From Hydractinia symbiolongicarpus (taxonomy: Eukaryota; Cnidaria; Hydrozoa; Anthoathecata; Hydractiniidae): 64,000 bases of DNA. A program made the position numbers and the translations under genes. Of this stretch, positions 7,427 through 20,100 are shown in pieces. Every line of letters starts with the position of its first letter. The first letter of the stretch is position 1. Location of the stretch: the NCBI RefSeq assembly GCF_029227915.1, contig NC_079881.1, forward strand, positions 29,923,501 through 29,987,500. Direction: 5' to 3'. The notes below the pieces were generated by a model, which searched no databases, had not been told where the DNA came from, and worked only from the letters and a program-made list of their open reading frames with translations.

Positions 7427-10151
7427 AATGAGACGCTGAATAAAAGAAGTTTAATCGCCGGCAAACAAAAACCGGCGACTTCCCGTAAATCCCGGACTCG
7501 GCCCGTATAGTCAAAAGTATACAAAGAAAGTACCCGGGGTGTAAACTCATTTCCCGAACGATTTTTTAAGTTATTATTTCACCACTAAAACGCATGAGAC
7601 TTGTAGTTTTTAAAAATGTTTTCATTTTTGATGAGACGCTTAATAAAAGAGGTTTAATCGCCGGCAAACGAAATCCCGCGATTTCCCGTAAATCCGGGGC
7701 TTGGCCCGTATAGTCGAATGTATACAAAGAAAGTACCCAGGAAGTAAACTCATTTCCCGAACGATTTTTTAAATTATTATTTCACCACTAAAGCCCATGA
7801 GACTTGTATTTTTAAAAATGTTTTCATTTTTGATGAGACGCTTAATAAAAGAGGTTTAATCGCCGGCAAACGAAATCCCGCGATTTCCCGTAAATCCCGG
7901 GCTTGGCCCGTATAGTCGAATGTATAAAAGAAAGTACCCAGGAAGTAAACTCATTTCCCGAACGATTTTTTAAATTTTTTTTTCACCACTAAAACGCATG
8001 AGACTTGTAGTTTTCAAAAATGTTTTCATTTTTGATGAGACGCTGAATAAAAGAAGTTTAATCGCCGGCAAACGAAAACCTGCGATTTCCCGTAAATCCC
8101 GGACTCGGCCCGTATAGTCAAAAGTATACAAAGAAAGTACCCAGGGTGTAAACTCATTTCCCGAACGATTTTTTAACTTATTTTTTCACCACTAAAACGC
8201 ATGAGACGTGTAGTTTTCAAAAATGTTTTCATTTTTGATGAGACGCTGAATAAAAGAAGTTTAATCGCCGGCAAACGAAAACCCGCGATTTCCCGTAAAT
8301 CCCGGACTCGGCCCGTATAGTTAAAAGTATACAAGGAAAGTACCCAGTGAGTAAACTCATTTCCCGAACGAATTTTTAAATTATCTTTTCACCACTAAAA
8401 CGTATGAGACTTGTAGTTTTCAAAAATGTTTTCATTTTTGATGAGACGCTGAATAAAAGAAGTTTAATCGCCGGCAAACGAAAACCTGCGATTTCCCGTA
8501 AATCCCGGACTCGGCCCGTATAGTCAAAAGTATACAAAGAAAGTACCCAGGGTGTAAACTCATTTCCCGAACGATTTTTTAAATTATTTTTTCACCACTA
8601 AAACGCATGAGACGTGTAGTTTTCAAAAATGTTTTCATTTTTGATGAGACGATGAATAAAAGAAGTTTAATCGCCGGCAAACGAAAACCTGCGATTTCCC
8701 GTAAATCCCGTACTCGGCCCGTATAGTCAAAAGTATACAAAGAAAGTACCCAGGGAGTAAACTCATTTCCCGAACGATTTTTTAAATTATTATTTCACCA
8801 CTAAAGCCCATGAGACTTGTAGTTTTTAAAAATGTTTTCATTTTTGATGAGACGCTGAATAAAAGAAGTTTAATCGCCGGCAAACGAAAACCCGCAATTT
8901 CCCGTAAATCCCGGTCTCGGCCCGTATAGTCAAAAGTATACAAGGAAAGTACCCAGTGAGTAAACTCATTTCCCTAACGAATTTTTAAATTATTTTTTTA
9001 CCACTAAAACGCATGAGACTTGTAGTTTTCAAAAATGTTTTCATTTTTGATGAGACGCTGAATAAAAGAAGTTTAATCGCCGGCAAACGAAAACCTGCGA
9101 TTTCCCGCAAATCCCCGACTCGGCCCGTATAGTCAAAAGTATGCAAAGAGAGTACCCAGGGTGTAAACTCATTTCCCGAACGATTTTTTAAATTATTTTT
9201 TCACCACTAAAACGCATGAGACTTGTAGTTTTCAAAAATGTTTTCATTTTTGATGAGACGCTGAATAAAAGAAGTTTAATCGCCGGCAAACGAAAACCTG
9301 CGATTGCCCGTAAATCCCGGACTCGGCCCGTATAGTCAAAAGTATACAAAGAAAGTACCCAGGGAGTAAACTCATTTCCCAAACGATTTTTTAAATTATT
9401 ATTTCACCAGTAAAGCCCATGAGACTTGTAGTTTTTAAAAATGTTTTCATTTTTGATGAGACGCTGAATAAAAGAAGTTTAATCGCCGGCAAACGAAAAC
9501 CCGCGATTTCCCGTAAATCCCGGACTCGGCCCGTATAGTCAAAACTATATAAGGAAAGTACCCAGTGAGTAAACTCATTTCCCGCACGAATTTTTAAATT
9601 ATTTTTTCACCACTAAAACGCATGAGACTTGTAGTTTTCAAAAATGTTTTCATTTTTGGTGAGACGCTAAATAAAAGAAGTTTAATCGCCGGCAAACGAA
9701 AACCTGCGATTTCCCGTAAATCCCGGACTCGGCCCGTATAGTGAAAAGTATACAAAGAAAGTACCCAGGGTGTAAACTCATTTCCCGAACGATTTTTTAA
9801 ATTATTATTTCACCACTAAAGCCCATGAGACTTGTAGTATTTAAAAATATTTTCATTTTTGATAAGACGCTGAATAAAAGAAGTTTAATCGCCGGCAAAC
9901 AAAAACCCGCGACTTCCCGTAAATCCCGGACTCGGCCCGTATAGTCAAAAGTATACAAAGAAAGTACCCAGGGAGTAAACTCATTTCCCGAACGATTTTT
10001 TAAATCATTTTTTCACCACTAAAACGCATGAGACTTGTAGTTTTCAAAGATGTTTTCATTTTTGATGAGACGCTGAATAAAAGAAGTATAATCGCCGGCA
10101 AACGAAAACCTGAGATTTCCCGTAAATCCCGGACTCGGCCCGTATAGTCAA
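7416..10151. repeat. 203-bp satellite, right flank of PLE cluster 1
   Basis: About 13 monomers, nearly identical to 27162-29900 at an offset of 19,746 bp, so this is the right part of the segmental duplication that carries the PLE. It includes variant monomers with CTTAATAAAAGAGG, GGGCTTGGCCCG and GTCGAATGTATAAAAG. Short open frames on the minus strand (for example 9188-9382) are shadows of the monomer, not genes. Confidence 0.93.
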
Positions 10152-13100
10152 AGGTATACAAAGAAAGTACCCGGGGTGTAAACTCATTTCCCGAACGATT
10201 TTTTAAATTATTATTTCACCACTAAAGCCCATGAGACTTGTAGTATTTAAAAATATTTTCATTTTTGATGAGACGCTAAATAAAAGAAGTTTAATCGCCG
10301 GCAAACGAAAACCTGCGATTTCCCGTAAATCCCGGACTCGGCCCGTATAGTCAAAAGTATACAAAGAGAGTACCCAGGGTGTAAACTCATTTCCCGAACG
10401 AATTTTTAATTTATTTTTTCACCACTAAAACGCATGAGACTTGTAGTTTTCAAAAATGTTTTCATTTTTGATGAGACGCTGAATAAAAGAAGTTTAATCG
10501 CCGGCAAACGAAAACCTGAGATTTCCCGTAAATCCCGGACTCGGCCCGTATAGTCAAATGTATAAAAGAAAGTACCCAGGAAGTAAACACATTTCCCGAA
10601 CGATTTTTTAAATTTTTTTTTCACCACTAAAACGCATGAGACTTGTAGTTTTCAAAAATGTTTTCATTTTTGATGAGAAGCTGAATAAAAGAAGTTAATC
10701 GCCGGCAAACGAAAACCTGCGATTTCCCGTAAATCCCGGACTCGGCCCGTATAGTCAAAAGTATACAAAGAGAGTACCCAGGGTGTAAACTCATTTCCCG
10801 AACGAATTTTTAATTTATTTTTTCACCACTAAAACGCATGAGACTTGTAGTTTTCAAAAATGTTTTCATTTTTGATGAGACGCTGAATAAAAGAAGTTTA
10901 ATCGCCGGCAAACGAAAACCTGCGATTTTCCGTAAATCCCGGACTCGGCCCGTATAGTCAAAAGTATACAAAGAAAGTACCCAGGGAGTAAACTCATTTC
11001 CCAAACGATTTTTTAAATTATTAATTCACCAGTAAAACGCATGAGACTTGTAGTTTTTAAAAATGTTTTCATTTTTGATGAGACGCTGAATAAAAGAAGT
11101 TTAATCGCCGGCAAACGAAAACCCGCGATTTCCCGTAAATCCCGGACTCGGCCCGTATAGTTAAAAGTATACAAGGAAAGTACCCAGTGAGTAAACTCAT
11201 TTCCCGAACGATTTTTTAAATTATCTTTTCACCACTAAAACGTATGAGACTTGTAGTTTTCAAAAATGTTTTCATTTTTGATGAGACGCTGAATAAAAGA
11301 AGTTTAATCGCCGGCAAACGAAAACCTGCGATTTCCCGTAAATCCCGGACTCGGCCCGTATAGTCAAAGGTATACAAAGAAAGTACCCGGGGTGTAAACT
11401 CATTTCCCGAACGATTTTTTAAATTATTATTTCACCACTAAAGCCCATGAGACTTGTAGTATTTAAAAATATTTTCATTTTTGATGAGACGCTAAATAAA
11501 AGAAGTTTAATCGCCGGCAAACGAAAACCTGCGATTTCCCGTAAATCCCGGACTCGGCCCGTATAGTCAAAAGTATACAAAGAGAGTACCCAGGGTGTAA
11601 ACTCATTTCCCGAACGAATTTTTAATTTATTTTTTCACCACTAAAACGCATGAGACTTGTAGTTTTCAAAAATGTTTTCATTTTTGATGAGACGCTGAAT
11701 AAAAGAAGTTTAATCGCCGGCAAACGAAAACCTGAGATTTCCCGTAAATCCCGGACTCGGCCCGTATAGTCAAATGTATAAAAGAAAGTACCCAGGAAGT
11801 AAACACATTTCCCGAACGATTTTTTAAATTTTTTTTTCACCACTAAAACGCATGAGACTTGTAGTTTTCAAAAATGTTTTCATTTTTGATGAGAAGCTGA
11901 ATAAAAGAAGTTAATCGCCGGCAAACGAAAACCTGCGATTTCCCGTAAATCCCGGACTCGGCCCGTATAGTCAAAAGTATACAAAGAGAGTACCCAGGGT
12001 GTAAACTCATTTCCCGAACGAATTTTTAATTTATTTTTTCACCACTAAAACGCATGAGACTTGTAGTTTTCAAAAATGTTTTCATTTTTGATGAGACGCT
12101 GAATAAAAGAAGTTTAATCGCCGGCAAACGAAAACCTGCGATTTTCCGTAAATCCCGGACTCGGCCCGTATAGTCAAAAGTATACAAAGAAAGTACCCAG
12201 GGAGTAAACTCATTTCCCAAACGATTTTTTAAATTATTAATTCACCAGTAAAACGCATGAGACTTGTAGTTTTTAAAAATGTTTTCATTTTTGATGAGAC
12301 GCTGAATAAAAGAAGTTTAATCGCCGGCAAACGAAAACCCGCGATTTCCCGTAAATCCCGGACTCGGCCCGTATAGTTAAAAGTATACAAGGAAAGTACC
12401 CAGTGAGTAAACTCATTTCCCGAACGATTTTTTAAATTATCTTTTCACCACTAAAACGTATGAGACTTGTAGTTTTCAAAAATGTTTTCATTTTTGATGA
12501 GACGCTGAATAAAAGAAGTTTAATCGCCGGCAAACGAAAACCTGCGATTTCCCGTAAATCCCGGACTCGGCCCGTATAGTCAAAAGTATACAAAGAAAGT
12601 ACCCAGGGTGTAAACTCATTTCCCGAACGATTTTTTAAATTATTTTTTCACCACTAAAACGCATGAGACGTGTAGTTTTCAAAAAGTTTTCATTTTTGAT
12701 GAGACGATGAATAAAAGAAGTTTAATCGCCGGCAAACGAAAACCTGCGATTCCCGTAAATCCCGTACTCGGCCCGTATAGTCAAAAGTATACAAAGAAAG
12801 TACCCAGGGAGTAAACTCATTTCCCGAACGATTTTTTAAATTATTATTTCACCACTAAAGCCCATGAGACTTGTAGTTTTTAAAAATGTTTCCATTTTTG
12901 ATGACACGCTGAATAAAAGAAGTTTAATCGCCGGCAAACGAAAACCTGAGATTTCCCGTAAATCCCGGACTCGGCCCGTATAGTCAAATGTATAAAAGAA
13001 AGTACCCAGGAAGTAAACACATTTCCCGAACGATTTTTTAAATTTTTTTTTCACCACTAAAACGCATGAGACTTGTAGTTTTCAAAAATGTTTTCATTTT

Positions 13101-13480
13101 TGATGAGAAGCTGAATAAAAGAAGTTAATCGCCGGCAAACGAAAACCTGCGATTTCCCGTAAATCCCGGACTCGGCCCGTATAGTCAAAAGTATACAAAG
13201 AGAGTACCCAGGGTGTAAACTCATTTCCCGAACGAATTTTTAATTTATTTTTTCACCACTAAAACGCATGAGACTTGTAGTTTTCAAAAATGTTTTCATT
13301 TTTGATGAGACGCTGAATAAAAGAAGTTTAATCGCCGGCAAACGAAAACCTGCGATTTTCCGTAAATCCCGGACTCGGCCCGTATAGTCAAAAGTATACA
13401 AAGAAAGTACCCAGGGAGTAAACTCATTTCCCAAACGATTTTTTAAATTATTAATTCACCAGTAAAACGCATGAGACTTG
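10152..13480. repeat. Satellite higher-order repeat, 6-mer, period 1216 bp
   Basis: Blocks of six monomers recur at 1214-1216 bp. The minus-strand open frames at 10406, 11622 and 12836, and those at 10810, 12026 and 13240, mark the same monomer in successive copies. Marker variants travel together: GAGAAGCTGAATAAAAGAAG with a one-base deletion in GAAGTTAATCG, AGTAAACACATTTCCC, and TTTTTAATTTATT. Copies are nearly identical, so amplification was recent. No gene is present. Confidence 0.85.
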
Positions 13481-16400
13481 TAGTTTTTAAAAATGTTTTC
13501 ATTTTTGATGAGACGCTGAATAAAAGAAGTTTAATCGCCGGCAAACGAAAACCCGCGATTTCCCGTAAATCCCGGACTCGGCCCGTATAGTTAAAAGTAT
13601 ACAAGGAAAGTACCCAGTGAGTAAACTCATTTCCCGAACGATTTTTTAAATTATCTTTTCACCACTAAAACGTATGAGACTTGTAGTTTTCAAAAATGTT
13701 TTCATTTTTGATGAGACGCTGAATAAAAGAAGTTTAATCGCCGGCAAACGAAAACCTGCGATTTCCCGTAAATCCCGGACTCGGCCCGTATAGTCAAAAG
13801 TATACAAAGAAAGTACCCAGGGTGTAAACTCATTTCCCGAACGATTTTTTAAATTATTTTTTCACCACTAAAACGCATGAGACGTGTAGTTTTCAAAAAG
13901 TTTTCATTTTTGATGAGACGATGAATAAAAGAAGTTTAATCGCCGGCAAACGAAAACCTGCGATTCCCGTAAATCCCGTACTCGGCCCGTATAGTCAAAA
14001 GTATACAAAGAAAGTACCCAGGGAGTAAACTCATTTCCCGAACGATTTTTTAAATTATTATTTCACCACTAAAGCCCATGAGACTTGTAGTTTTTAAAAA
14101 TGTTTTCATTTTTGATGACACGCTGAATAAAAGAAGTTTAATCGCCGGCAAACGAAAACCCGCAATTTCCCGTAAATCCCGGTCTCGGCCCGTATAGTCA
14201 AAAGTATACAAGGAAAGTACCCAGTGAGTAAACTCATTTCCCTAACGAATTTTTAAATTATTTTTTTACCACTAAAACGCATGAGACTTGTAGTTTTCAA
14301 AAATGTTTTCATTTTTGATGAGACGCTGAATAAAAGAAGTTTAATCGCCGGCAAACGAAAACCTGCGATTTCCCGTAAATCCCCGACTCGGCCCGTATAG
14401 TCAAAAGTATGCAAAGAGAGTACCCAGGGTGTAAACTCATTTCCCGAACGATTTTTTAAATTATTTTTTCACCACTAAAACGCATGAGACTTGTAGTTTT
14501 CAAAAATGTTTTCATTTTTGATGAGACGCTGAATAAAAGAAGTTTAATCGCCGGCAAACGAAAACCTGCGATTTCCCGTAAATCCCGGACTCGGCCCGTA
14601 TAGTCAAAAGTATACAAAGAAAGTACCCAGGGAGTAAACTCATTTCCCAAACGATTTTTTAAATTATTATTTCACCAGTAAAGCCCATGAGACTTGTAGT
14701 TTTTAAAAATGTTTTCATATTTGATGAGACGCTGTATAAAAGAAGTTTAATCGCCGGCAAACGAAAACCCGCGATTTCCCGTAAATCCCGGACTCGGCCC
14801 GTATAGTCAAAACTATACAAGGAAAGTACCCAGTGAGTAAACTCATTTCCCGAACGAATTTTTAAATTATTTTTTCACCACTAAAACGCATGAGACTTGT
14901 AGTTTTCAGAAATGTTTTCATTTTTGATGAGACGCTTAATGAAAGTGGTTTAATCGCCGGCAAACGAAAACCCGCAATTTCCCGTAAATCCCGGGCTTGG
15001 CCCGTATAGTCGAATGTATACAAAGAAAGTACCCTGTGAGTAAACTCATTTCCAAAACGATTTTTTAAATTATCTTTTCACCACTAAAACGCTTGAGACT
15101 TGTAGTTTTTAAAAATGTTTTCATTTTTGATGAGACGCTGAATAAAAGAAGTTTAATCGCCGGCAAACGAAAACCTGCGATTTCCCGTAAATCCTGGACT
15201 CGGCCCGTATAGTCAAAAGTATACAAAGAAAGTACCCAGGGAGTAAACTCATTTCGCAAACGATTTTTTAAATTATTATTTCACCACTAAAGCCCATGAG
15301 ACTTGTAGTTTTTAAAAATGTTTTCATTTTTGATGAGACGCTGAATAAAAGAAGTTTAATCGCCGGCAAACGAAAACCTGCGATTTCCCGTAAATCCCGG
15401 ACTCGGCCCGTATAGTTAAAAGTATACAAGGAAAGTACCCAGTGAGTAAACTCATTTCCCGAACGATTTTTTAAATTATCTTTTCACCACTAAAACGTAT
15501 GAGACTTGTAGTTTTCAAAAATGTTTTCATTTTTGATGAGACGCTGAATAAAAGAAGTTTAATCGCCGGCAAACGAAAACTTGCGATTTCCCGTAAATCC
15601 CGGACTCGGCCCGTATAGTCAAAAGTATACAAAGAAAGTACCCAGGGTGTAAACTCATTTCCCGAACGATTTTTTAAATTATTTTTTCACCACTAAAACG
15701 CATGAGACGTGTAGTTTTCAAAAAGTTTTCATTTTTGATGAGACGATGAATAAAAGAAGTTTAATCGCCGGCAAACGAAAACCTGCGATTCCCGTAAATC
15801 CCGTACTCGGCCCGTATAGTCAAAAGTATACAAAGAAAGTACCCAGGGAGTAAACTCATTTCCCGAACGATTTTTTAAATTATTATTTCACCACTAAAGC
15901 CCATGAGACTTGTAGTTTTTAAAAATGTTTTCATTTTTGATGACACGCTGAATAAAAGAAGTTTAATCGCCGGCAAACGAAAACCCGCAATTTTCCGTAA
16001 ATCCCGGTCTCCGCCCGTATAGTCAAAAGTATACAAGGAAAGTACCCAGTGAGTAAACTCATTTCCCTAACGAATTTTTAAATTATTTTTTTACCACTAA
16101 AACGCATGAGACTTGTAGTTTTCAAAAATGTTTTCATTTTTGATGAGACGCTGAATAAAAGAAGTTTAATCGCCGGCAAACGAAAACCTGCGATTTCCCG
16201 TAAATCCCCGACTCGGCCCGTATAGTCAAAAGTATGCAAAGAGAGTACCCAGGGTGTAAACTCATTTCCCGAACGATTTTTTAAATTATTTTTTCACCAC
16301 TAAAACGCATGAGACTTGTAGTTTTCAAAAATGTTTTCATTTTTGATGAGACGCTGAATAAAAGAAGTTTAATCGCCGGCAAACGAAAACCTGCGATTTC

Positions 16401-17130
16401 CCGTAAATCCCGGACTCGGCCCGTATAGTCAAAAGTATACAAAGAAAGTACCCAGGGAGTAAACTCATTTCCCAAACGATTTTTTAAATTATTATTTCAC
16501 CAGTAAAGCCCATGAGACTTGTAGTTTTTAAAAATGTTTTCATATTTGATGAGACGCTGTATAAAAGAAGTTTAATCGCCGGCAAACGAAAACCCGCGAT
16601 TTCCCGTAAATCCCGGACTCGGCCCGTATAGTCAAAACTATACAAGGAAAGTACCCAGTGAGTAAACTCATTTCCCGAACGAATTTTTAAATTATTTTTT
16701 CACCACTAAAACGCACGAGACTTGTAGTTTTCAGAAATGTTTTCATTTTTGATGAGACGCTTAATGAAAGTGGCTTAATAGCCGGCAAACGAAAACCCGC
16801 AATTTCCCGTAAATCCCGGGCTTGGCCCGTATAGTCGAATGTATACAATGAAAGTACCCTGTGAGTAAACTCATTTCCAAAACGATTTTTTAAATTATCT
16901 TTTCACCACTAAAACGCTTGAGACTTGTAGTTTTCAAAAATGTTTTCATTTTTGGTGAGACGCTAAATAAAAGAAGTTTAATCGCCGGCAAACGAAAACC
17001 CGCCATTTCCTGTAAACCCCGGACTCGGCCCGCATAGTCAAAAGTATACAAAGAAAGTACCCAGGGAGTAAACTCATTTCCCGAACGATTTTTTAAATTA
17101 TTTTTTCACCACTAAAACGCATGAGACTTG
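13481..17130. repeat. Satellite higher-order repeat, 9-mer, period 1825 bp
   Basis: About 13500-15108 matches about 15325-16933 at a 1825-bp offset. Shared markers include GATGACACGCTG (14114 and 15939), AATCCCGGTCTC, TATGCAAAGAGAG and CTTAATGAAAGTGG. The block at about 15020-15930 also matches 21920-22830 at a 6900-bp offset. No gene is visible. Confidence 0.8.
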
Positions 17131-20100
17131 TAGTTTTCAAAAATGTTTTCATTTTTGATGAGACGCTGAATAAAAGAAGTTTAATCGCCGGCAAACGAAA
17201 ACCTGCGATTTCCCGTAAATCCCGGACTCGGCCCGTATAGTGAAAAGTATACAAAGAAAGTACCCAGTGTGTAAACTCATTTCCCGAACGATTTTTTAAA
17301 TTATTATTTCACCACTAAAGCCCATGAGACTTGTAGTATTTAAAAATATTTTCATTTTTAATGAGACGCTGAATAAAAGAAGTTTAATCGCCGGCAAACA
17401 AAAACCCGCGACTTCCCGTAAATCCCGGACTCGGCCCGTATAGTCAAAATTATACAAAGAAAGTACCCAGGGAGTAAACCCATTTCCCGAACGATTTTTT
17501 AAATTATTTTTTCACCACTAAAACGCATGAGACTTGTAGTTTTCAAAGATGTTTTCATTTTTGATGAGACGCTGAATAAAAGAAGTATAATCGCCGGCAA
17601 ACGAAAACCTGAGATTTCCCGTAAATCCCGGACTCGGTCCGTATAGTCAAAGGTATACAAAGAAAGTACCCGGGGTGTAAACTCATTTCCCGAACGATTT
17701 TTTAAATTATTATTTCACCACTAAAGCCCATGAGACTTGTAGTATTTAAAAATATTTTCATTTTTGATGAGACGCTAAATAAAAGAAGTTTAATCGCCGG
17801 CAAACGAAAACCTGCGATTTCCCGTAAATCCTGGACTCGGCCCGTATAGTCAAAAGTATAAAAAGAAAGTACCCGGGTTGTAAACTCATTTCCCGAACGA
17901 TTTTTTAAATTATTATTTCACCACTAAAGCCCATGAGACTTGTAGTTTTTAAAAATGTTTTCATTTTTGATGAGACGCTTAATAAAAGAGGTTTAATCGC
18001 TGGCAAACGAAATCCCGCGATTTCCCGTAAATCCGGGGCTTGGCCCGTATAGTCGAATGTATACAAAGAAAGTACCCAGGAAGTAAACTCATTTCCCGAA
18101 CGATTTTTTAAATTATTATTTCACCAGTAAAGCCCATGAGACTTGTAGTTTTAAAAAATGTTTTCATTTTTGATGAGACGCTGTATAAAAGAAGTTTAAT
18201 CGCCGGCAAACGAAATCCCGCGATTTCCCGTAAATCCCGGACTCGGCCCGTATAGTCAAAACTATACAAGGAAAGTACCCAGTGAGTAAACTCATTTCCC
18301 GAACGAATTTTTAAATTATTTTTTCACCACTAAAACGCACGAGACTTGTAGTTTTCAGAAATGTTTTCATTTTTGATGAGACGCTTAATGAAAGTGGTTT
18401 AATCGCCGGCAAACGAAAACCCGCAATTTCCCGTAAATCCCGGGCTTGGCCCGTATAGTCGAATGTATACAAAGAAAGTACCTTGTGAGTAAACTCATTT
18501 CCAAAACGATTTTTTAAATTATCTTTTCACCACTAAAACGCTTGAGACTTGTAGTTTTCAAAAATGTTTTCATTTTTGGTGAGACGCTAAATAAAAGAAG
18601 TTTAATCGCCGGCAAACGAAAACCCGCCATTTCCTGTAAACCCCGGACTCGGCCCGCATAGTCAAAAGTATACAAAGAAAGTACCCAGGGAGTAAACTCA
18701 TTTCCCGAACGATTTTTTAAATTATTTTTGCACCACTAAAACGCATGAGACTTGTAGTTTTCAAAAATGTTTTCATTTTTGATGAGACGCTGAATAAAAG
18801 AAGTTTAATCGCCGGCAAACGAAAACCTGCGATTTCCCGTAAATCCCGGACTCAGCCCGTATAGTGAAAAGTATACAAAGAAAGTACCCAGTGTGTAAAC
18901 TCATTTCCCGAACGATTTTTTAAATTATTATTTCACCACTAAAGCCCATGAGACTTGTAGTATTTAAAAATATTTTCATTTTTGATGAGACGCTGAATAA
19001 AAGAAGTTTAATCTCCGGCAAACAAAAACCCGCGACTTCCCGTAAATCCCGGACTCGGCCCGTATAGTCAAAATTATACAAAGAAAGTACCCAGGGAGTA
19101 AACCCATTTCCCGAACGATTTTTTAAATTATTATTTCACCAGTAAAGCCCATGAGACTTGTAGTTTTTAAAAATGTTTTCATTTTTGATGAGACGCTGTA
19201 TAAAAGAAGTTTAATCGCCGGCAAACGAAAACCCGCGATTTCCCGTAAACCCCGGACTCGGCCCGCATAGTCAAAAGTATACAAAGAAAGTACCCAGGGA
19301 GTAAACTCATTTCCCGAACGATTTTTTAAATTATTTTTGCACCACTAAAACGCATGAGACTTGTAGTTTTCAAAAATGTTTTCATTTTTGATGAGACGCT
19401 GAATAAAAGAAGTTTAATCGCCGGCAAACGAAAACCTGCGATTTCCCGTAAATCCCGGACTCAGCCCGTATAGTGAAAAGTATACAAAGAAAGTACCCAG
19501 TGTGTAAACTCATTTCCCGAACGATTTTTTAAATTATTATTTCACCACTAAAACGCATGAGACTTGTAGTTTTCAAAGATGTTTTCATTTTTGATGAGAC
19601 GCTGAATAAAAGAAGTATAATCGCCGGCAAACGAAAACCTGAGATTTCCCGTAAATCCCGGACTCGGCCCGTATAGTCAAAGGTATACAAAGAAAGTACC
19701 CGGGGTGTAAACTCATTTCCCGAACGATTTTTTAAATTATTATTTCACCACTAAAGCCCATGAGACTTGTAGTATTTAAAAATATTTTCATTTTTGATGA
19801 GACGCTAAATAAAAGAAGTTTAATCGCCGGCAAACGAAAACCTGCGATTTCCCGTAAATTCCGGACTCGGCCCGTATAGTCAAAAGTATAAAAAGAAAGT
19901 ACCCGGGTTGTAAACTCATTTCCCGAACGATTTTTTAAATTATTATTTCACCACTAAAGCCCATGAGACTTGTAGTTTTTAAAAATGTTTTCATTTTTGA
20001 TGAGACGCTTAATAAAAGAGGTTTAATCGCTGGCAAACGAAATCCCGCGACTTCCCGTAAATCCGGGGCTTGGCCCGTATAGTCGAATGTATACAAAGAA

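Noticed and set aside
9061-9110. Conserved hairpin AATCGC ... GCGATT in every monomer
   Set aside because: The left arm is nearly fixed, but the right arm changes freely (GCAATT, GAGATT, GCCATT, GCGACT) without compensating changes. There is no support for a selected structure.
9061-9110. Hammerhead ribozyme in the satellite (GATGAG ... CGAAAA)
   Set aside because: The essential C of CUGANGA is T in the monomer and no good stem II closes the core.
9280-9300. CENP-B box on the minus strand (TTTTCGTTTGCCGGCGA)
   Set aside because: It shares only the TTCG part; the required A and CGGG positions do not match.
9188-9382. Many minus-strand open frames of about 64 codons, and fused ones up to 132 codons (for example 46686-47084), in the satellite
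   Set aside because: They recur with the monomer, and 203 is not a multiple of three, so frames shift from copy to copy. Variation falls without regard to codon position. Fusions arise from one- or two-base indels. There is no sign of a conserved protein.
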